From: Gnetum montanum | Lineage: Eukaryota; Streptophyta; Gnetopsida; Gnetales; Gnetaceae | NCBI GenBank assembly: GCA_015680685.1 | Contig: MNCI01006016.1 | Span: 536,902-600,901 of the forward strand | Direction: 5' to 3' | DNA: 64,000 nt | Shown: positions 1-11,919 of the stretch, one piece after another | How positions within the stretch are numbered: position 1 is the first letter of the stretch | How the letters are laid out: every line of letters begins with the position of its first letter | The notes under the pieces: model-generated | Databases searched by the model: none | What the model was told of the DNA's origin: nothing | What the model saw: the letters and a program-made list of their open reading frames with translations, nothing else | Position numbers and translations under genes: made by a program

Positions 1-223
1 ACAATGACATGACCTTAGAATTAGAAGAGTGAAATTTCAACTAGGAGATAAGGTCCTATACAAGAATCCCACACACTTGTCACAAAGAACTAAGTTCCAA
101 ATGTTGTGGGAAGAACCTTACATTATCTATGAAACCTTTTCTTCTAAGGCCATGTGAATATACAAACCTAAAAGCCCAAGCAAGAAGCTGCTAGTCAACA
201 TGCAACAAATAAAACCTTTCTAA
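1..223 (+). pseudogene. Integrase C-terminal remnant
   Basis: The frame reads through a module of the type LGDKVLYKNPTHLSQRTKF...LWEEPYIIYETF, the SH3-like C-terminal part of gypsy integrases that follows the catalytic core. One in-frame stop lies near 156. The same module, better preserved, is at 8621-8845. The upstream catalytic domain lies outside the window. Nothing suggests it is expressed. Confidence 0.7.
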
Positions 224-2132
224 GAACCTAAGAGATCCAGTGACCACAACACCTCAATGGATGAACAAGCATGCTCAATTTTTTGGATCTTCTTCTTCCA
301 ACTCAATCGTGAAGGAGATGGCCATCCATGCTAAGCCAAACACCATGGCTCCTCAATTTTTAAATTTTTTGTTTGACACTACTTTTAGCACATTTTCTAT
401 TTCTTAAATATTTTACAATTTCTTTTGTATTTTCCTTTATTTGGTTTGGATTTTTCTTATGTTTTTTTTCTTTTCCTTTATTGCCATCAAGACTAGGTGT
501 AATTATAGCTACTAATTGATGGTGGTTTGTACTATAATTTTTTTTGATTGCTAATGCCTAGATTCCATCTTTGAATTTTGATGTTGATAACTGAGACATG
601 GTTCCTCTTCATGATAACAGGTAGTGAGTCCTTGTCATCCACCAATCCACAAAACTCTATGATGTTCCCTTATTTTAGAAGTATGAGGTTTCTTCTTAAA
701 ATAAAAATTTTAATCAATTTATGACCTTGGTAATTTCCAAACTTGGAATGGATTAAACAAATAGACAAGGGTGTGACTTCAAGGAGATTTGATGCTCTTT
801 TTCCTTGCCTACCCTCTTGAATGCATTATTATTTTCACAAGTCCTTTTTCATTCCTACATCAAACAATAACACAAAGCTAAGTATTTGCATTGTGTGGTT
901 CCCATCCAAAAATCCAAAAAAAAAAAAGAATAAAAATAATGAGAATTCAAAGCACATCCCTTAGACAAAATAATAGGCTACAAGCACTAGTTATGGGACT
1001 AGAAAAACATGTTACCCATGCCTGAAGGTCCCCTCTAACTAAGGCCCATCTCACTTCCTAATTCTCTTTTCTTCTCTTTTTGGAATGGTGATTAATTTGT
1101 GGGGATATTCTTGTGCCTTGGAAGGTGGATGAGTCTAAGAGTGTTAATGCAAAGTGACTAGAAGTGGTTGGTTTCAATTCAGACTAAGGATGGATGTTAT
1201 TAGGTCATATTAACCACAAAATCCACAAGGGACTTCATGTGACCATGATACGAGACTCCATTCCACACTCTACTTCATTTTCCTATGCTTTACATAACTC
1301 ACCTCATTGCCTTTTCTCATGTTGTTTCAATGTCTTGGTTTCATATAGTCAAAGCTCTTTGATAGTTTCTTTAGTGATTTGGTCCTTAACTAAGCACAAC
1401 CATTAATCATCCATGGGGCCCACAAACTCCTTAATTTTAGGGCATGCAAGGGCATTAAGGGCATGAGCCTACTATGGGAATGATCCACTTGCATACTCCT
1501 TGCTTGGATTAGTTAAGTTCCTCATCCCTTAGGCACTTCTACATTCAAATCTCATGTGCTCCATGGTAATTACATCTAGTTGCGCACTCCATTAAAATTC
1601 TCCATAAAATCTCCATTTTATGAATTATCTTACCCTCTTCAAGCATTTCATCATGTTCTAAGCTCTTGTGGCTTCCTTTGGACTCCAATTTTATTCAAAA
1701 AATTCTTATTTTTCCCTCATTTTTCAATGTGTAAAATTTTCAAAAATAGTTGCATTGACATGATCACATTAATGTAGCATAAAAATTCTATATATATGCA
1801 TGAACACTTTGCCATTTTTGCACATTTCTTCCAAATGCATGAAGAGTTTTTACAAATCACTTATCCAGTTAATCCCATTTTTTAGTCCTATAGCTACCAA
1901 AGGTGAGCTCTACATTCTAAGGGCCACAAACCTTAGGTTTCTGATGAAAATTTTTTTGAAATTTTTTTAACTCCCATAAGGTTTAACTAATAAAATAATA
2001 TTAAAATCACTAATTCATGAGAATTAGACCTTACCAATGAACTTTGGTAGCCATCTAAATGAAATAATATTAAAATAATCAAATCTACCATGAACACAAC
2101 TTAGCCAAGTGTAACTAATCCAAAGAGACAAG
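1..2132 (+). mobile_element. 3' end of a B-type Ty3/gypsy element, cut by the window edge
   Basis: This segment matches 30419-32597 almost base for base. It begins inside the integrase C-terminus and runs through the long untranslated region that follows integrase in these elements. The homology stops abruptly at about 2132, where LINE sequence begins. The other copy continues at that point towards ORF3. The other copy also carries about 43 extra bases near 32265-32310 that are missing here. There is no polypurine tract or 3' LTR before the break, so the element is truncated or misjoined. Confidence 0.8.
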
Positions 2133-2135
2133 TGT

Positions 2136-2205
2136 AACCTAGACTCAATGCTAAACTTTGGAAAGATATTAAAAGAATGCAAAAAACTTTTCTTCTTGAT
2201 GAATT
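2136..2205 (+). pseudogene. 70-bp fragment of a LINE reverse transcriptase gene
   Basis: These 70 bases match 61594-61663 at 68 positions. In that longer copy they encode the end of a LINE reverse transcriptase stretch (...KRMQKTFLLNEF). The A-type LTR begins directly after it at 2206. The last five bases, gaatt, are the left target-site copy; its partner gagtt follows the last LTR at 15021. The upstream edge at 2133-2136 is an abrupt junction with gypsy sequence. Confidence 0.75.
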
Positions 2206-3076
2206 TGATGAGAGAGGTTACTCTAGCAGTTACTTTAGCAGTTACTCTAATTATTAGAGTGGTTACTCTATTTATTAGAGTGGTTACTATAATTATTAGA
2301 GTAGTTTCTTCCAAGTCTATAAATACAATGCCCAAGCGCACAATTGGAAAGAAGTCTTTTAGCAGTCAAGTAACGAAACTCTTGTAGTCTGTTTGAAAGT
2401 TAGAGTATTTTCCAAGTGCCCACAACAGGAGGTCTAAGTGTGGACATATCTTTATTCGAGCACTATGTACTTGAGCACACCTTGTGTACGACAATAAAGA
2501 AGAGCTCTTGATTCATCCTTGTAGCACTTGAAATTTTTTTTCTTACACATTTCTTTTATTTTATTTTCTTATGCATTTATTTTATTTTATTCACTTTACA
2601 TTTCTGTTATTAGCACAACAATTCATTTTGATCAACTAAGCAAATCGTTAAATTACACAAGCACGACCACTTCAAGCATGCGTGTAACTCTTGGTAACCA
2701 AGTGACGATTAGCATTTGGTAATCCCAATAGTGTTGCACTGGTTCAAGATGTGTATGGCAACTGGGAACGGATGCTGGTGTTAAAATTAGTTAGAACTTA
2801 GTTAATGAGTAGTTAAGTTAAATTAGTCACTTAGTTACCTCTCTCCTTCCCTACTAGCGTAGGACATAAAAACATAAAAGCTATAAAAATCATATGTCTC
2901 AAGCTTACTTAACCATACAATCATGAAATATAGGTAAGCTTGAGAAGACAACGATCAACCAACCCATCCTTGTTCCACAAGGGTGCATAAGCACTTAGTT
3001 CTTGCAATTTGACTGGATCGTGCATGAAACACTCATGTTCGTATGGTTAAGCATAGGGGTACCTCACCGCTCATCA
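2206..3076 (+). repeat. A1 5' LTR
   Basis: The LTR runs from TGATGAGAG to CGCTCATCA (871 bp). U3 is only 112 bp and consists of repeats of a near-palindromic unit, ACTCTAATTATTAGAGT. It ends at the TATA box TATAAATA (2318-2325). An AATAAA polyadenylation signal lies near 2492. R and U5 closely match the LTRs at 10868, 14104 and 61664. Confidence 0.92.
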
Positions 3077-3096
3077 TTGGCACCATTGCTGGGGAC
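3077..3096 (+). promoter_or_regulatory. A1 primer binding site (tRNA-Asp type)
   Basis: TTGGCACCATTGCTGGGGAC directly follows the LTR. It resembles the complement of the plant tRNA-Asp 3' end (TGGCGCCGTTGCCGGGGA) used by Athila/Tat elements. Most differences are CpG-to-CpA or TpG changes, which fits deamination of methylated cytosine. Confidence 0.85.
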
Positions 3097-3212
3097 TTAG
3101 TAGTTTGTGCGCTAACTAGAACATAGGAAATCATTCACATCATTGGAACAAACCCTTAGGGCTGGTTGAGAAAATAATAAACAAGAATACATTGCACACT
3201 GAACAGACAAGT

Positions 3213-5150
3213 ATGTCTCCTTCTTCATACGAAAGTTCCTCACCACCTAGGTTTGAAACAAGAAATAGTCAACGACATAATACACATGACATTGATTTTC
3301 CAGTCTCTCAACAAGTTCGAGTGGTATATATTCATCCCAATAAGTATATACTAGACTTCACTTTTATCCTCCATCAAGACGAACAACTATGTTGGCAAGA
3401 CTTAGAAGGTAACATAGTGTTACCTCCCAATCATTCAGTCCCGAGTAGCTTCTTCGTGCTCTTACATAAATTGGCATGTCGTACTTACACGCAGAATACA
3501 TTGTGTAAGACCATAACTCGAGGGAATACCGTCCCACGGGGGCACAATGTCAAAGGGACTTGCAACAGGAGAGACATCATAAGTCTTTGAAAGGTAAGTG
3601 GTCCTAGGATGCCCCACATGTATTAAGCGAAAATGAGGGTGGTGAACCTACCTTAGGAAATCGCCCACACAACAATGTTCCTCCCCTTGACTTTAGCCAA
3701 GGGGTTGTGTAAATGATCCTTAGAATCATTTACAAGCATTCCATGATGCATGTGCCTTACAAAACATAGAGAAAAAATGGCAAAAACTTAAGTTGTTCCC
3801 ACAAACACTAGTTAAAGAAGCAGAAAGCTGGTACTAGTCCTTAGAACCATAATCTATTCGTAGGTGGAGTACTATGTTAGAACTATTTAATGACAAGTAC
3901 CAAACATACTCCCGAGTGTCTAACTTGTGAAAGCAAATCCAAAACTGAAAACAAGGAGGACATGAACCCTTGGATGCTGCCATGGGCTGATACTATGCAC
4001 TGTTACATTATTGTCCTGGCCATGGTTATTCGCAAGGGGATCAACTATGCCATCTTGTAGATGGGCTTAGGCATGAAACAAGAAGAACCCTTGGGACTTA
4101 TGCCCAAGGGGGACTATCCAAGCTTAGGTCCCATCAAATTCAAAGACTATTGGAGCAAGTTGCTAAGGAAGAATGTGAGCTATTGAAGAGAGAAAGTGTG
4201 AAAGAGTATAACCGAGATCCTTCCCTTTGGAAGAGGGGAGTAAGATTTTGCGAGGATGAAGAAGAGTCACCACTCAAAGAGATGGTGAATAGGAAAAGTT
4301 TGCCTATCAAAAAGATGTCATTAGAAGTTTCAACAAAGGTAGACCAAATGTGGGATTCCCTAGACAATAGATTTCAACTATTCTTAAAATAGTAGAGGAG
4401 TCTATAGAGTAAGGTAGTGAGAAAAGAAAAAAGAAAGAGGGTGAACATGTATGTAGCAAGGGTAAGGGCAAAGTCACCATCATTTAAGAGGTTGTGGATT
4501 CGAAAACAGAAAATGATAATGTATGTGAGATATGTCAATATGACCATCCTAAGGGATGTTGCCTTGTAATCTCACATTTGCAGGAGTCTGGGGTGTATGC
4601 ACTCAACCCATGATTAAACAAAAGGAAAACACCCCAAAGGTTACCTTATCCTCAAGGTAACCCAAGGCAGTTCCACCAACCCTTAACATTTTATCATAGT
4701 GGAACTCCACCACAATCAATTGAGCAATATCAACAATAACAACACCCATAATTATGGGGAATGCCACCACCAAGGCAACAGTATCCTTACCAGCAACCTG
4801 ACTTGTATGGATATTATGTGCAGCAGCCAATCTCCCCATGTGACTCTACTAGTCATTTCACTCCTCAACCTCACTAATAAGCCTACCAATATTATGGGAT
4901 TCCCTCTTCTAGAGGTGATATTCCGCAAGCATATCATCCTTCTCATCCAGCTACATCTCTTCCACCAATAGCTCCACCACCACCTGCTTCCGCGATGCAA
5001 GATGAAATCCCTACCCAGCCACAATAACATAACGCCACGAGGGCTATTAACTCTCAACCTACTATTGATTCCAACAACCACATGAAGAAAAGACCTTTCT
5101 TTAGAACCAATAGTCCAACCAAGCCCTTGTAGTCACAAGCAAATAATTAC
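3213..5150 (+). pseudogene. A1 gag (broken)
   Basis: Gag builds the virus-like particle and binds the genomic RNA. The start at 3213 (MSPSSYES...) matches the starts at 11920 and 62795. The N-terminal block containing RVVYIHPNKY is followed at about 3711 by a 539-bp deletion, relative to 63295-63833, that removes the Arg/Ser-rich linker. The central retrotransposon gag domain lies at about 3720-4140. A C-X2-C-X3-H-X4-C zinc knuckle (CEICQYDHPKGCC) is near 4516-4555, followed by a Pro/Gln/Tyr-rich tail. Several frameshifts and stops break it. The zinc-knuckle spacing is that of Athila-type gag. Confidence 0.8.
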
Positions 5151-5216
5151 TTAGACGCCTCGGTATCAATCAAAACTTTGGAACCCCCCTCAACCCAATC
5201 ACCGCACTAAACACAT

Positions 5217-5762
5217 ATGGTCATACTAACACATGCTATCACCAATTGGATCAAAGCTGGCCAACTTCCTAGGAAATTATTTGATCCTAAGAGTCCTTTG
5301 ATATATTTACAAATCATTAGAAATGCGTCGTGTAAGGATTTTTTGGATTCAGGTTCTGGTGTCAACTTGATTTCTCAAGAAATGTACAAGGCCTGGAACC
5401 TACCTCCATTGAAAAAGAGCAACATTTGTCTAGAGTTGGCTGACCAATCCATCACTATCCCATTGAGACTGGTGGGAGACATTGTTGCCACTATTTGTGG
5501 ATGGTCGTACCCAGCTAACTTCCTAGTGATTCAGGTAAACAACGGTAAGGGGGACTTTCCAATCATAATGGGAAGAGCATGGCTAAGCACCATCGACACA
5601 TGCCTAGGAATTCGTGATCTTTCCCTAGAAATATCAAAGGAAAATACATTCGGAAAGATTGAGAAGAAGAAATTTTCGTGCATCACATATAGTGACACAG
5701 GGTGTAATTGTGTGCAGAGGTCATGGTTTGTGCAAAGTTTCACATTGCCTGCATGCAAGTAG
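5217..5762 (+). pseudogene. A1 aspartic protease
   Basis: An open stretch of 181 codons carries the retropepsin-type active site LDSGSGVNLIS near 5341-5375 and the later motif IIMGRAWL. The protease would cut the gag-pol polyprotein. Asp-Ser-Gly is intact here, unlike the B copy, where the Gly is Cys. The upstream link to gag is frameshifted, so the piece is open but not part of a usable polyprotein. Confidence 0.8.
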
Positions 5763-5831
5763 TGTGCACAAGTAATTAACATAGAAAGATGCCTGTATGC
5801 AGCAACCACGAGATAAGAAGACATCCAATGG

Positions 5832-6960
5832 TTGATAGCTGATCAAGAAAGAAGTTCACTCATATGCATGGAACCAACTGAGGGTTTGACTTGTGCTTAC
5901 ATCAATAGCATAGATGCATTAGAGCAAGTCCACCGCCAACTTCCAAGTCTTAACCTTGAAAATATCAACTGGGGGAAGTTGGAAATCCCTAAAAAATTTA
6001 AGCAGGAGTCCCTCGAGTTGAAACCATTGCCCACTGGTATGAAATACACATTCCTGAAAAATGAAAAACAGGTAANACCCACTGGTATGAAATACACATT
6101 CCTGAAAAATGAAAAACAGGTAATTATCAATGCTAAGCTTGCTACTCAACATAAAGAAGAACTGTTGAAGGTAATAAATAAATGGTTAGAAGTCTTTGCT
6201 TGGTCATATCCCGAATTAACTGGAATAGATCCTAGGATATGCCAACATAGAATTTACACTAACCCCTCCATAAAGCCTCAAAGACAACTGTAGAGGCAAT
6301 TGAACCCTAAGCTAAAGCAAGTAGTTAAGGAAGAAATCAAACAGGTTCTCAAGGCTGGGTTCATATACCCCATTGCTGATAGCGAATGGGTTAGCCCCTT
6401 AGTTATTGTGCCTAAAAAGGGAGGAAAATGGAGGGTGTGCATAGATTTCAAGCTACTAAATATAGCAATATTCAAAGATCACTTTCCATTGCCATTTGTC
6501 GACCAAGTCTTAGACACCATTGCAAGGCATCACTATTACAGTTTTCTGGATGGATATAGCGAATACAAATAGCCCCAGAAGACCAAGCCAAGACTACGTT
6601 CACCAGTCCTTGGGGAACATTCGCATTCAAAAAAATGTCGTTTGGCTTGTGCAATGCCCCTGCAACATTTCAATGACTAGTTCTATGCATATTCCAATAG
6701 CAAATAAGGATTGGAGTGGAGGCCTTTATGGATGACTTCTCCACTTATGGAGCAAACTTTGATCAAGCCTTGGACTAGTTGGAGCAAGTGTTAAAAAGAT
6801 GTGTAGAAACCAATTTGAGGCTCAATTGGCAGAAAAGCCATTTGATGGTCTAAGAAGGCGTAGTACTAGGGCATAAAATCTCACACACAAGGATAGAGGT
6901 AGACCTTGAGAAAATCAAAGTTATCTAAGGAATTACCCATCAATTGGAAACTGTCAAAGA
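5832..6960 (+). pseudogene. A1 linker and reverse transcriptase
   Basis: After a linker (EDIQWLIADQER-like), the reverse transcriptase fingers and palm are recognisable: WVSPLVIVPKKGGKWR, then MSFGLCNAPATFQ, then the catalytic FMDDFS at 6725-6742. FMDD is the Athila/Tat form of the YxDD box. Frameshifts and stops occur after about 6570 and near 6674, 6777 and 6852. A single-N assembly join with a 46-bp duplication lies inside the linker (6030-6123). Confidence 0.85.
6030..6123. other. Single-N join with 46-bp duplicated flanks
   Basis: 6030-6075 is repeated exactly at 6078-6123 around N at 6076. It looks like two contig ends that overlap but were not merged, so the duplication is most likely artificial. 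Confidence 0.85.
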
Positions 6961-7617
6961 TATTCGGTCATTCCTTGGACACAGTGGCTACTATAGGTGA
7001 TTTATTGATAACTTTTCAAAGGTTGCCAAACCATTGGTGGAATTAATGAAAAATGACGTACCTTTCGAGTGGACTAAGGAATGCGAATTAGCTTTCCCAA
7101 CTCTAAAATAGAAGCTAGTAGAAACACCCATTTTACAAGCTCCTGACTGGTCCAAACCATTCCATATCACAATTGACACATCCAACTATGCTTTAGGAGT
7201 CGTACTTACATAGTTAGATGACCAGAAGCATCCTTATTATATCCACTATGCAAGTAGAAGTATCGCTGGTGCACAACTTGACTACACTACCACAGAGAAA
7301 GAATCAATGGTTGTAGTGTTTTCACTAGAAAAGTTTAGAAAGTATGTATTGGGATATAAATTATATATACATACAGATCAGAGTGCAATCCAATTCCTCA
7401 TGAATAAGCCAATGGTAAGCTCTCGTATCATACGATGGCTTGTAATCTTACAAGAGTTCAATTTAATGATGATCGATTGCAAGGGCACCGAGAATGTAGT
7501 TGCTAATTATTTATCTCAGCTGCAATGGGACAACAAAGAGGATGAGTATACAATTTTTGATCATTTACCTGATGAATTCCTCTTTGTTGGTGTAGTGAAT
7601 AATCAATCACCCATGTA
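6961..7617 (+). pseudogene. A1 connection and RNase H
   Basis: The stretch includes IRSFLGHSGYYR, then the RNase H landmarks FHITIDTSNYALGVVL near 7160-7210, TTEKESMVVVFSLEKFR near 7290-7335 and the HTD motif at about 7371. It continues to ENVVANYLSQL, the end of the domain. Two premature TAG codons, near 7111 and 7213, sit where CAG (Gln) is expected. The role would be removal of RNA during cDNA synthesis. Confidence 0.8.
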
Positions 7618-8845
7618 GACAAACTGGTACAGTAGCATTCTTATCTATCTCCTCATCCAAAAAACACCACAAGAGTTAAACCTTAAGAAGAAACAACAGT
7701 TTCTTCACCGAGCCAAGTACTTTATGGAGATCAATGGGCAACTTTACAAAGTGTGTCCCGATGACTTGGCTCGATGGTGTGTTCCCAACATAGATCAACT
7801 ACAAGTTCTCCAAGACGCTCATGAGGGTCCTTGTGGGGGTCATTACATTGGGAGATGAATGACCATAAATATTTTGCTTGTAGGATATTATTGGCCTACA
7901 TTATTTTGGGATGCCCATTGTTTCATCTAATCTTGTGAGCACTATCAACGTGATGGGGGAATGACTGCTAGAATGGAGGATCTGTAACATTGGATTTAAT
8001 CGTTAAAATCCTTCAACATTTGGGGAATTAATTTTATGGGGCTAGTTACACCAATGTCCAATGAAAAAGCTTATATTATTGTTGTCGTTGATTACCTAAC
8101 AAAATGGGTCGAAGTAGCTACTGTTAAAGATTGTACATCATCTACAGTTGCACGATTTGTTCAACAACAAATCATAAACAAGTTTGTTGTGTCGCGTGCA
8201 TTTATTTCAAACAATGGTACACACTTCATAGGTGCAACTTTTCAGAAATTAATGCAATGCTTAGGGGTTGAACACAAACTGACAACACCATACCACCACC
8301 AAGTGAACGGTCAAGCAGAAGTCACCAACAGGGAGATTACAAAAATATTAACAAGAACTATTAGCAAGTTTAGGCGAGACTGGAGCACTAAAATGAACGA
8401 TGCTCTTTGGGCATATTGCTCCACATGGAAACTCCCTGTAGGTTACTCTACGTATGAGTTAGTGTATGGTAAATTACCAATGCTTCCCATTTAAATTGAG
8501 CTCTGTACACTATCCACGGCATGTGACCTCAACCTTGACCTTAACCTAGCACAGGAAAAATGGTTAGTAACCCTTAACTTACTAGATGAAAATCGATTAG
8601 CTACCCTATCATCTTACGAATTGTACAAGGCCTTCAATAAACAACGTCATGACCTAAGAATTAGAAAAGTTAAATATCAGCTAGGAGATAAGGTTCTTTA
8701 CTGGAATCCTACACATATGCCACAACGTACTAAATTTCAAACACTGTGGGAAGGACCTTATATTATTTATGCAACTTTTTCTTTAGGTGCCATGACAATA
8801 TACAAACCTGAGAGCCTGGATAAGAAACTTTTGATCAACGTGTAA
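7618..8845 (+). pseudogene. A1 integrase
   Basis: Integrase inserts the cDNA into the genome. The N-terminal HHCC zinc domain is seen as HEGPCGGH (near 7819) and CEHY (7934-7945), where Tyr replaces the second Cys. The catalytic core keeps the first Asp (VVVDYLTKWVE) and the Glu (NGQAEVTNREI). The second Asp has become Asn (SNNGTHF, codon 8210-8212). The C-terminal LGDKVLYWNP...LWEGPYII module ends at 8845. Stops occur near 7856, 7930, 7983 and 8494. It cannot be catalytically competent. Confidence 0.85.
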
Positions 8846-10854
8846 TAAACCAAACCTTTCTAGGAGCTTAGGATAACCAGTACACATGCTACCTCTCTTG
8901 ATGGACAACCTTGCTTACTATTTTGGATCTCCTCCTTCCAACTTAGTCATGAGGAAGATGGCCAACTATGCTAACCATTCTAGGCCCTCAATTCTTTTTG
9001 AATTTTTGTTTTACACATTCTTTCAACTTTTCTTATTTTTGTTTTACACCATCGTTCATGTTTTTACTATTTTCTTGTTTGCTTGATTTACTTTTATTCT
9101 TCATATAATAAGTGCTCATGATGGTGGATTGAAATATATCATATTGATTTCTAATGTTTGGTTTTTACCTTTGAATTATGATGTTGATATTAAGGTATGG
9201 TTCTTTTGGTAAAACAGGCAATGAGTCCATGCCATCCACTCATCCATACAACTCTATGGTCTCCTTTGGCTTGGAACTGTATAGTTCCCTTTTTCTAAGT
9301 AAACTTGTTAATGAATTGGTGGCCAGGTATTTTTCAAATCAAGCAAATACTCAAAACATGAAAAGGGTGTGACTTCAAGGGGATTCGATACATTGGTCCT
9401 GGCAATTCTCTTGGGTACTTGGATGCTTTTTCTTGGGTTTTCCACCATTTTGACATTGTTCAAATATCAGGAAGCTGAGTGAATAAAAATAAGTCTTTGC
9501 ATGGTGTGGTTCTCATGCATAAACATAAAAGAAAAAGAGAAAAAGGTGAAAATTCAAAGCACACCTCTTAGACATAATAAAGCAATATGAGCTACAAGCA
9601 CTGGTTATGGCACTAGAAAGACATGTTACCCATGCCTAAAGGTTCCTTCTAACTAAGGCCCTTTCTCGTTTCCTACTTCTCCATCTCACTCTCCTTGGGA
9701 TGGTGGTCACTCTTTGTGGAAGCATTCTTGTTGCCTCAAGAGGATGGATTGGCCATGTGTATTGATGCGAGGTCACTGAATGTGGTTGGTTTTAGTCTAG
9801 ATTTGGGATGAGTTCTACTTAGTTATCTTAACCATGAAATACACAAGGGGCTTTACACAACCTTGTTATTGGGATTCCATTCCATTCTCTCCTCTCCTTC
9901 TTTCTTCCCATTTTCCACCTCATTCCTAGTTTTATCATTAGTCCATTTTTGGGTTGATGCATTGTTTTTCTTTGGTGAATTCTTACGGGTAAGTTTTTAA
10001 CTCTTGCTTCCAAATGACATTCCTAGAGCCTATGGACTCTTTGGTTTGTGAGTTTTTCAGGGCATAAAAGGCATGAGCCTACTTTGGGGAGGACCCACTA
10101 GCATTATTTTCTTTTGGTGCAATTGTTAACTTCTTTCCCTTAAACATTTCCTACAATCAATCATTTCTTGTTTCATCCCCATCCATTACATCCATTTTAT
10201 TGGTGTTGTCATTGATATTTTTCATCTTTCTTGTTCCTCATGTTTTTCCATCTTATAGCTACCAGAGGTTCGCTCTTAGTCATGGGGGCCCTAGCACAAA
10301 TTTTTCAATTTTTTCCATTTTACTAATTGCCTAACCCCTACACCTTGTGTAGTTGCCAGTGATAAATCTCCAAAGTAGTTTCTGCCATAACCACAACTTA
10401 GCCAATGTGCTTCATTTCAAGGCAAGGTATCAACTACATTGTGGATTATCTATCCTTGCCCATTTGTGACTCTGTTGTGTGTGTAGATGGTGATTATACA
10501 AACAATGGACTGGGCTTGGAGGAAGCACTCAGAATGGACTAGAACTGGAGTATTTACGAAAGGAGCAAGTTTGGTGGCATGGCTATGGATAAAAAATGGA
10601 AGGCACAATCTCAGCATTGGCGATAACACACTCCATCTTCTTTATCTCTCTCTTTTTCTCTTCAAGCTGCCAAATAAAGGCTTGGATGTTATTTATGTAT
10701 GAGTGTTCACCACAATGGTCATGAACACTAATGTTGTAATATGCTTACTGGGCACGTTGAGTCTGGGATCACATTCCATCGTCAGTTTTCAATTAGTCAA
10801 TAATCCCATACCTTTCTAATATTTTGTAAGGAACTCAAGGATGAGTTTTCATTC
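8846..10854 (+). other. A1 long 3' untranslated region
   Basis: There is no credible gene here. Blocks near 9565-9660 and 10061-10104 recur in every related element in the window, including the pol-less ones. A polypurine-like AGTCATGGGGG lies at 10278-10288, well before the real tract at 10855. ORF3, present at this point in B and C, is absent. Confidence 0.7.
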
Positions 10855-10867
10855 AGTCATGGGGGTA
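10855..10867 (+). promoter_or_regulatory. A1 polypurine tract
   Basis: AGTCATGGGGG followed by TA sits directly against the LTR start at 10868. It is the plus-strand DNA primer site, and its position next to the 3' LTR identifies it. The same motif precedes the 3' LTRs of D (+) and of E and C (on the minus strand). Confidence 0.85.
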
Positions 10868-11783
10868 TGATGAGAGTAGTTACTCTAGCAGTTATTCTAA
10901 TTATTAGAGTAGTTGCTATAGAAGTTATTCTAATTATTAGAGTGGTTACTCTAGCCATTACTTTAGCAGTTATTCTAATTATTAAAGCGGTTACTCTAAT
11001 TATTAAAGTAGTTGCTTCCAAGTTTATAAATACAGTGCCAAATCACACAATTGAAAAGAAATCTTTTAGCAGTCAAGTAGCAAAACTCTTGTAGTCTGTT
11101 TGAAAGTTAGAGTATTTTCCAAGTGCCCACAGCAGGAGGTCTAAGTGTGGACGGATCTTTATTTGAGCATTGTGTACTTGAGCATACCTTGTGTACGGAA
11201 ATGAAGACGAGCTCCTTGATTCATCCTTATAGCACTTGAGATTTGTTTTCTTACACATTTATTTTATTTTATTTTCTTATGCATTTATTTTATTTTATTC
11301 ACTTTACATTTCTGTTATTAGCACAACAATTCATTTTGATCATTAAGCAAATCGTTAAATTACACAAGCACGACCACTTCGAGCATGCGTGTAACTCTTG
11401 GTAACCAAGTGATGATTAGTGTTTGGTAATCCTAGCAGTGTTGCACTGGTTCAGGATGTGTATGATAACTGGGAACGGATGCTGGTGTTAGAATTAGTTA
11501 GAACTTAGTTAATGAGTAGTTAAGTTAAATTAGTTACTTAGTTACCTCTTTCCTTCCCTACTAGCGTAGGACATAAAAACATAAAAGCTATAAAAATCAT
11601 ATGCCTCAAGCTTACTTAAGCATACCCTCATGATTTATAGGTAAGCTTGGGAAGACAACGATCAACCAACCCATCCTTATTCCACAAGGATGCATAAGCA
11701 CTTAGTCCTTGAAATTTGATTGGATTGTGCATGAAATGCTCATATTAGTATGGTTGAGCATAGGGGTACCTCACCGCTCATCA
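10868..11783 (+). repeat. Middle LTR of the A array
   Basis: This 916-bp LTR is the 3' LTR of A1 and the 5' LTR of A2. U3 is 157 bp with four TAATTATTA units; the TATA box is at 11025-11032. It has a polypurine tract to its left and a primer site to its right. Confidence 0.92.
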
Positions 11784-11803
11784 TTAGTGCCGTTGCCAGG
11801 GAC
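11784..11803 (+). promoter_or_regulatory. A2 primer binding site
   Basis: TTAGTGCCGTTGCCAGGGAC, tRNA-Asp type, lies immediately downstream of the middle LTR. It shows that this LTR starts a second unit. Confidence 0.83.
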
Positions 11804-11919
11804 TTAGTTGTTTGTGCGCTAATTATAACATAGGAAATCATTCACATTGTTGAAATGAAACCTTAAGGTTGGTTGAGAAAATAATAAATAAGAATACATT
11901 GCACACTGAATAGACAAGT

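Noticed and set aside
2024-2341. Open frames rich in Val/Thr/Ile across LTR U3 arrays (also 10867-11094, 14033-14330, 61572-61968)
   Set aside because: They are repetitive translations of the TAATTATTA promoter array on either strand. The array sits between LTR start and TATA box, so it is regulatory, not coding.
10487-10702. 71-codon frame near the A1 3' end, with a related piece at 21314-21496
   Set aside because: The shared similarity is that of the untranslated region itself. The E version is reached only with frame changes, and there is no evidence of selection on protein.
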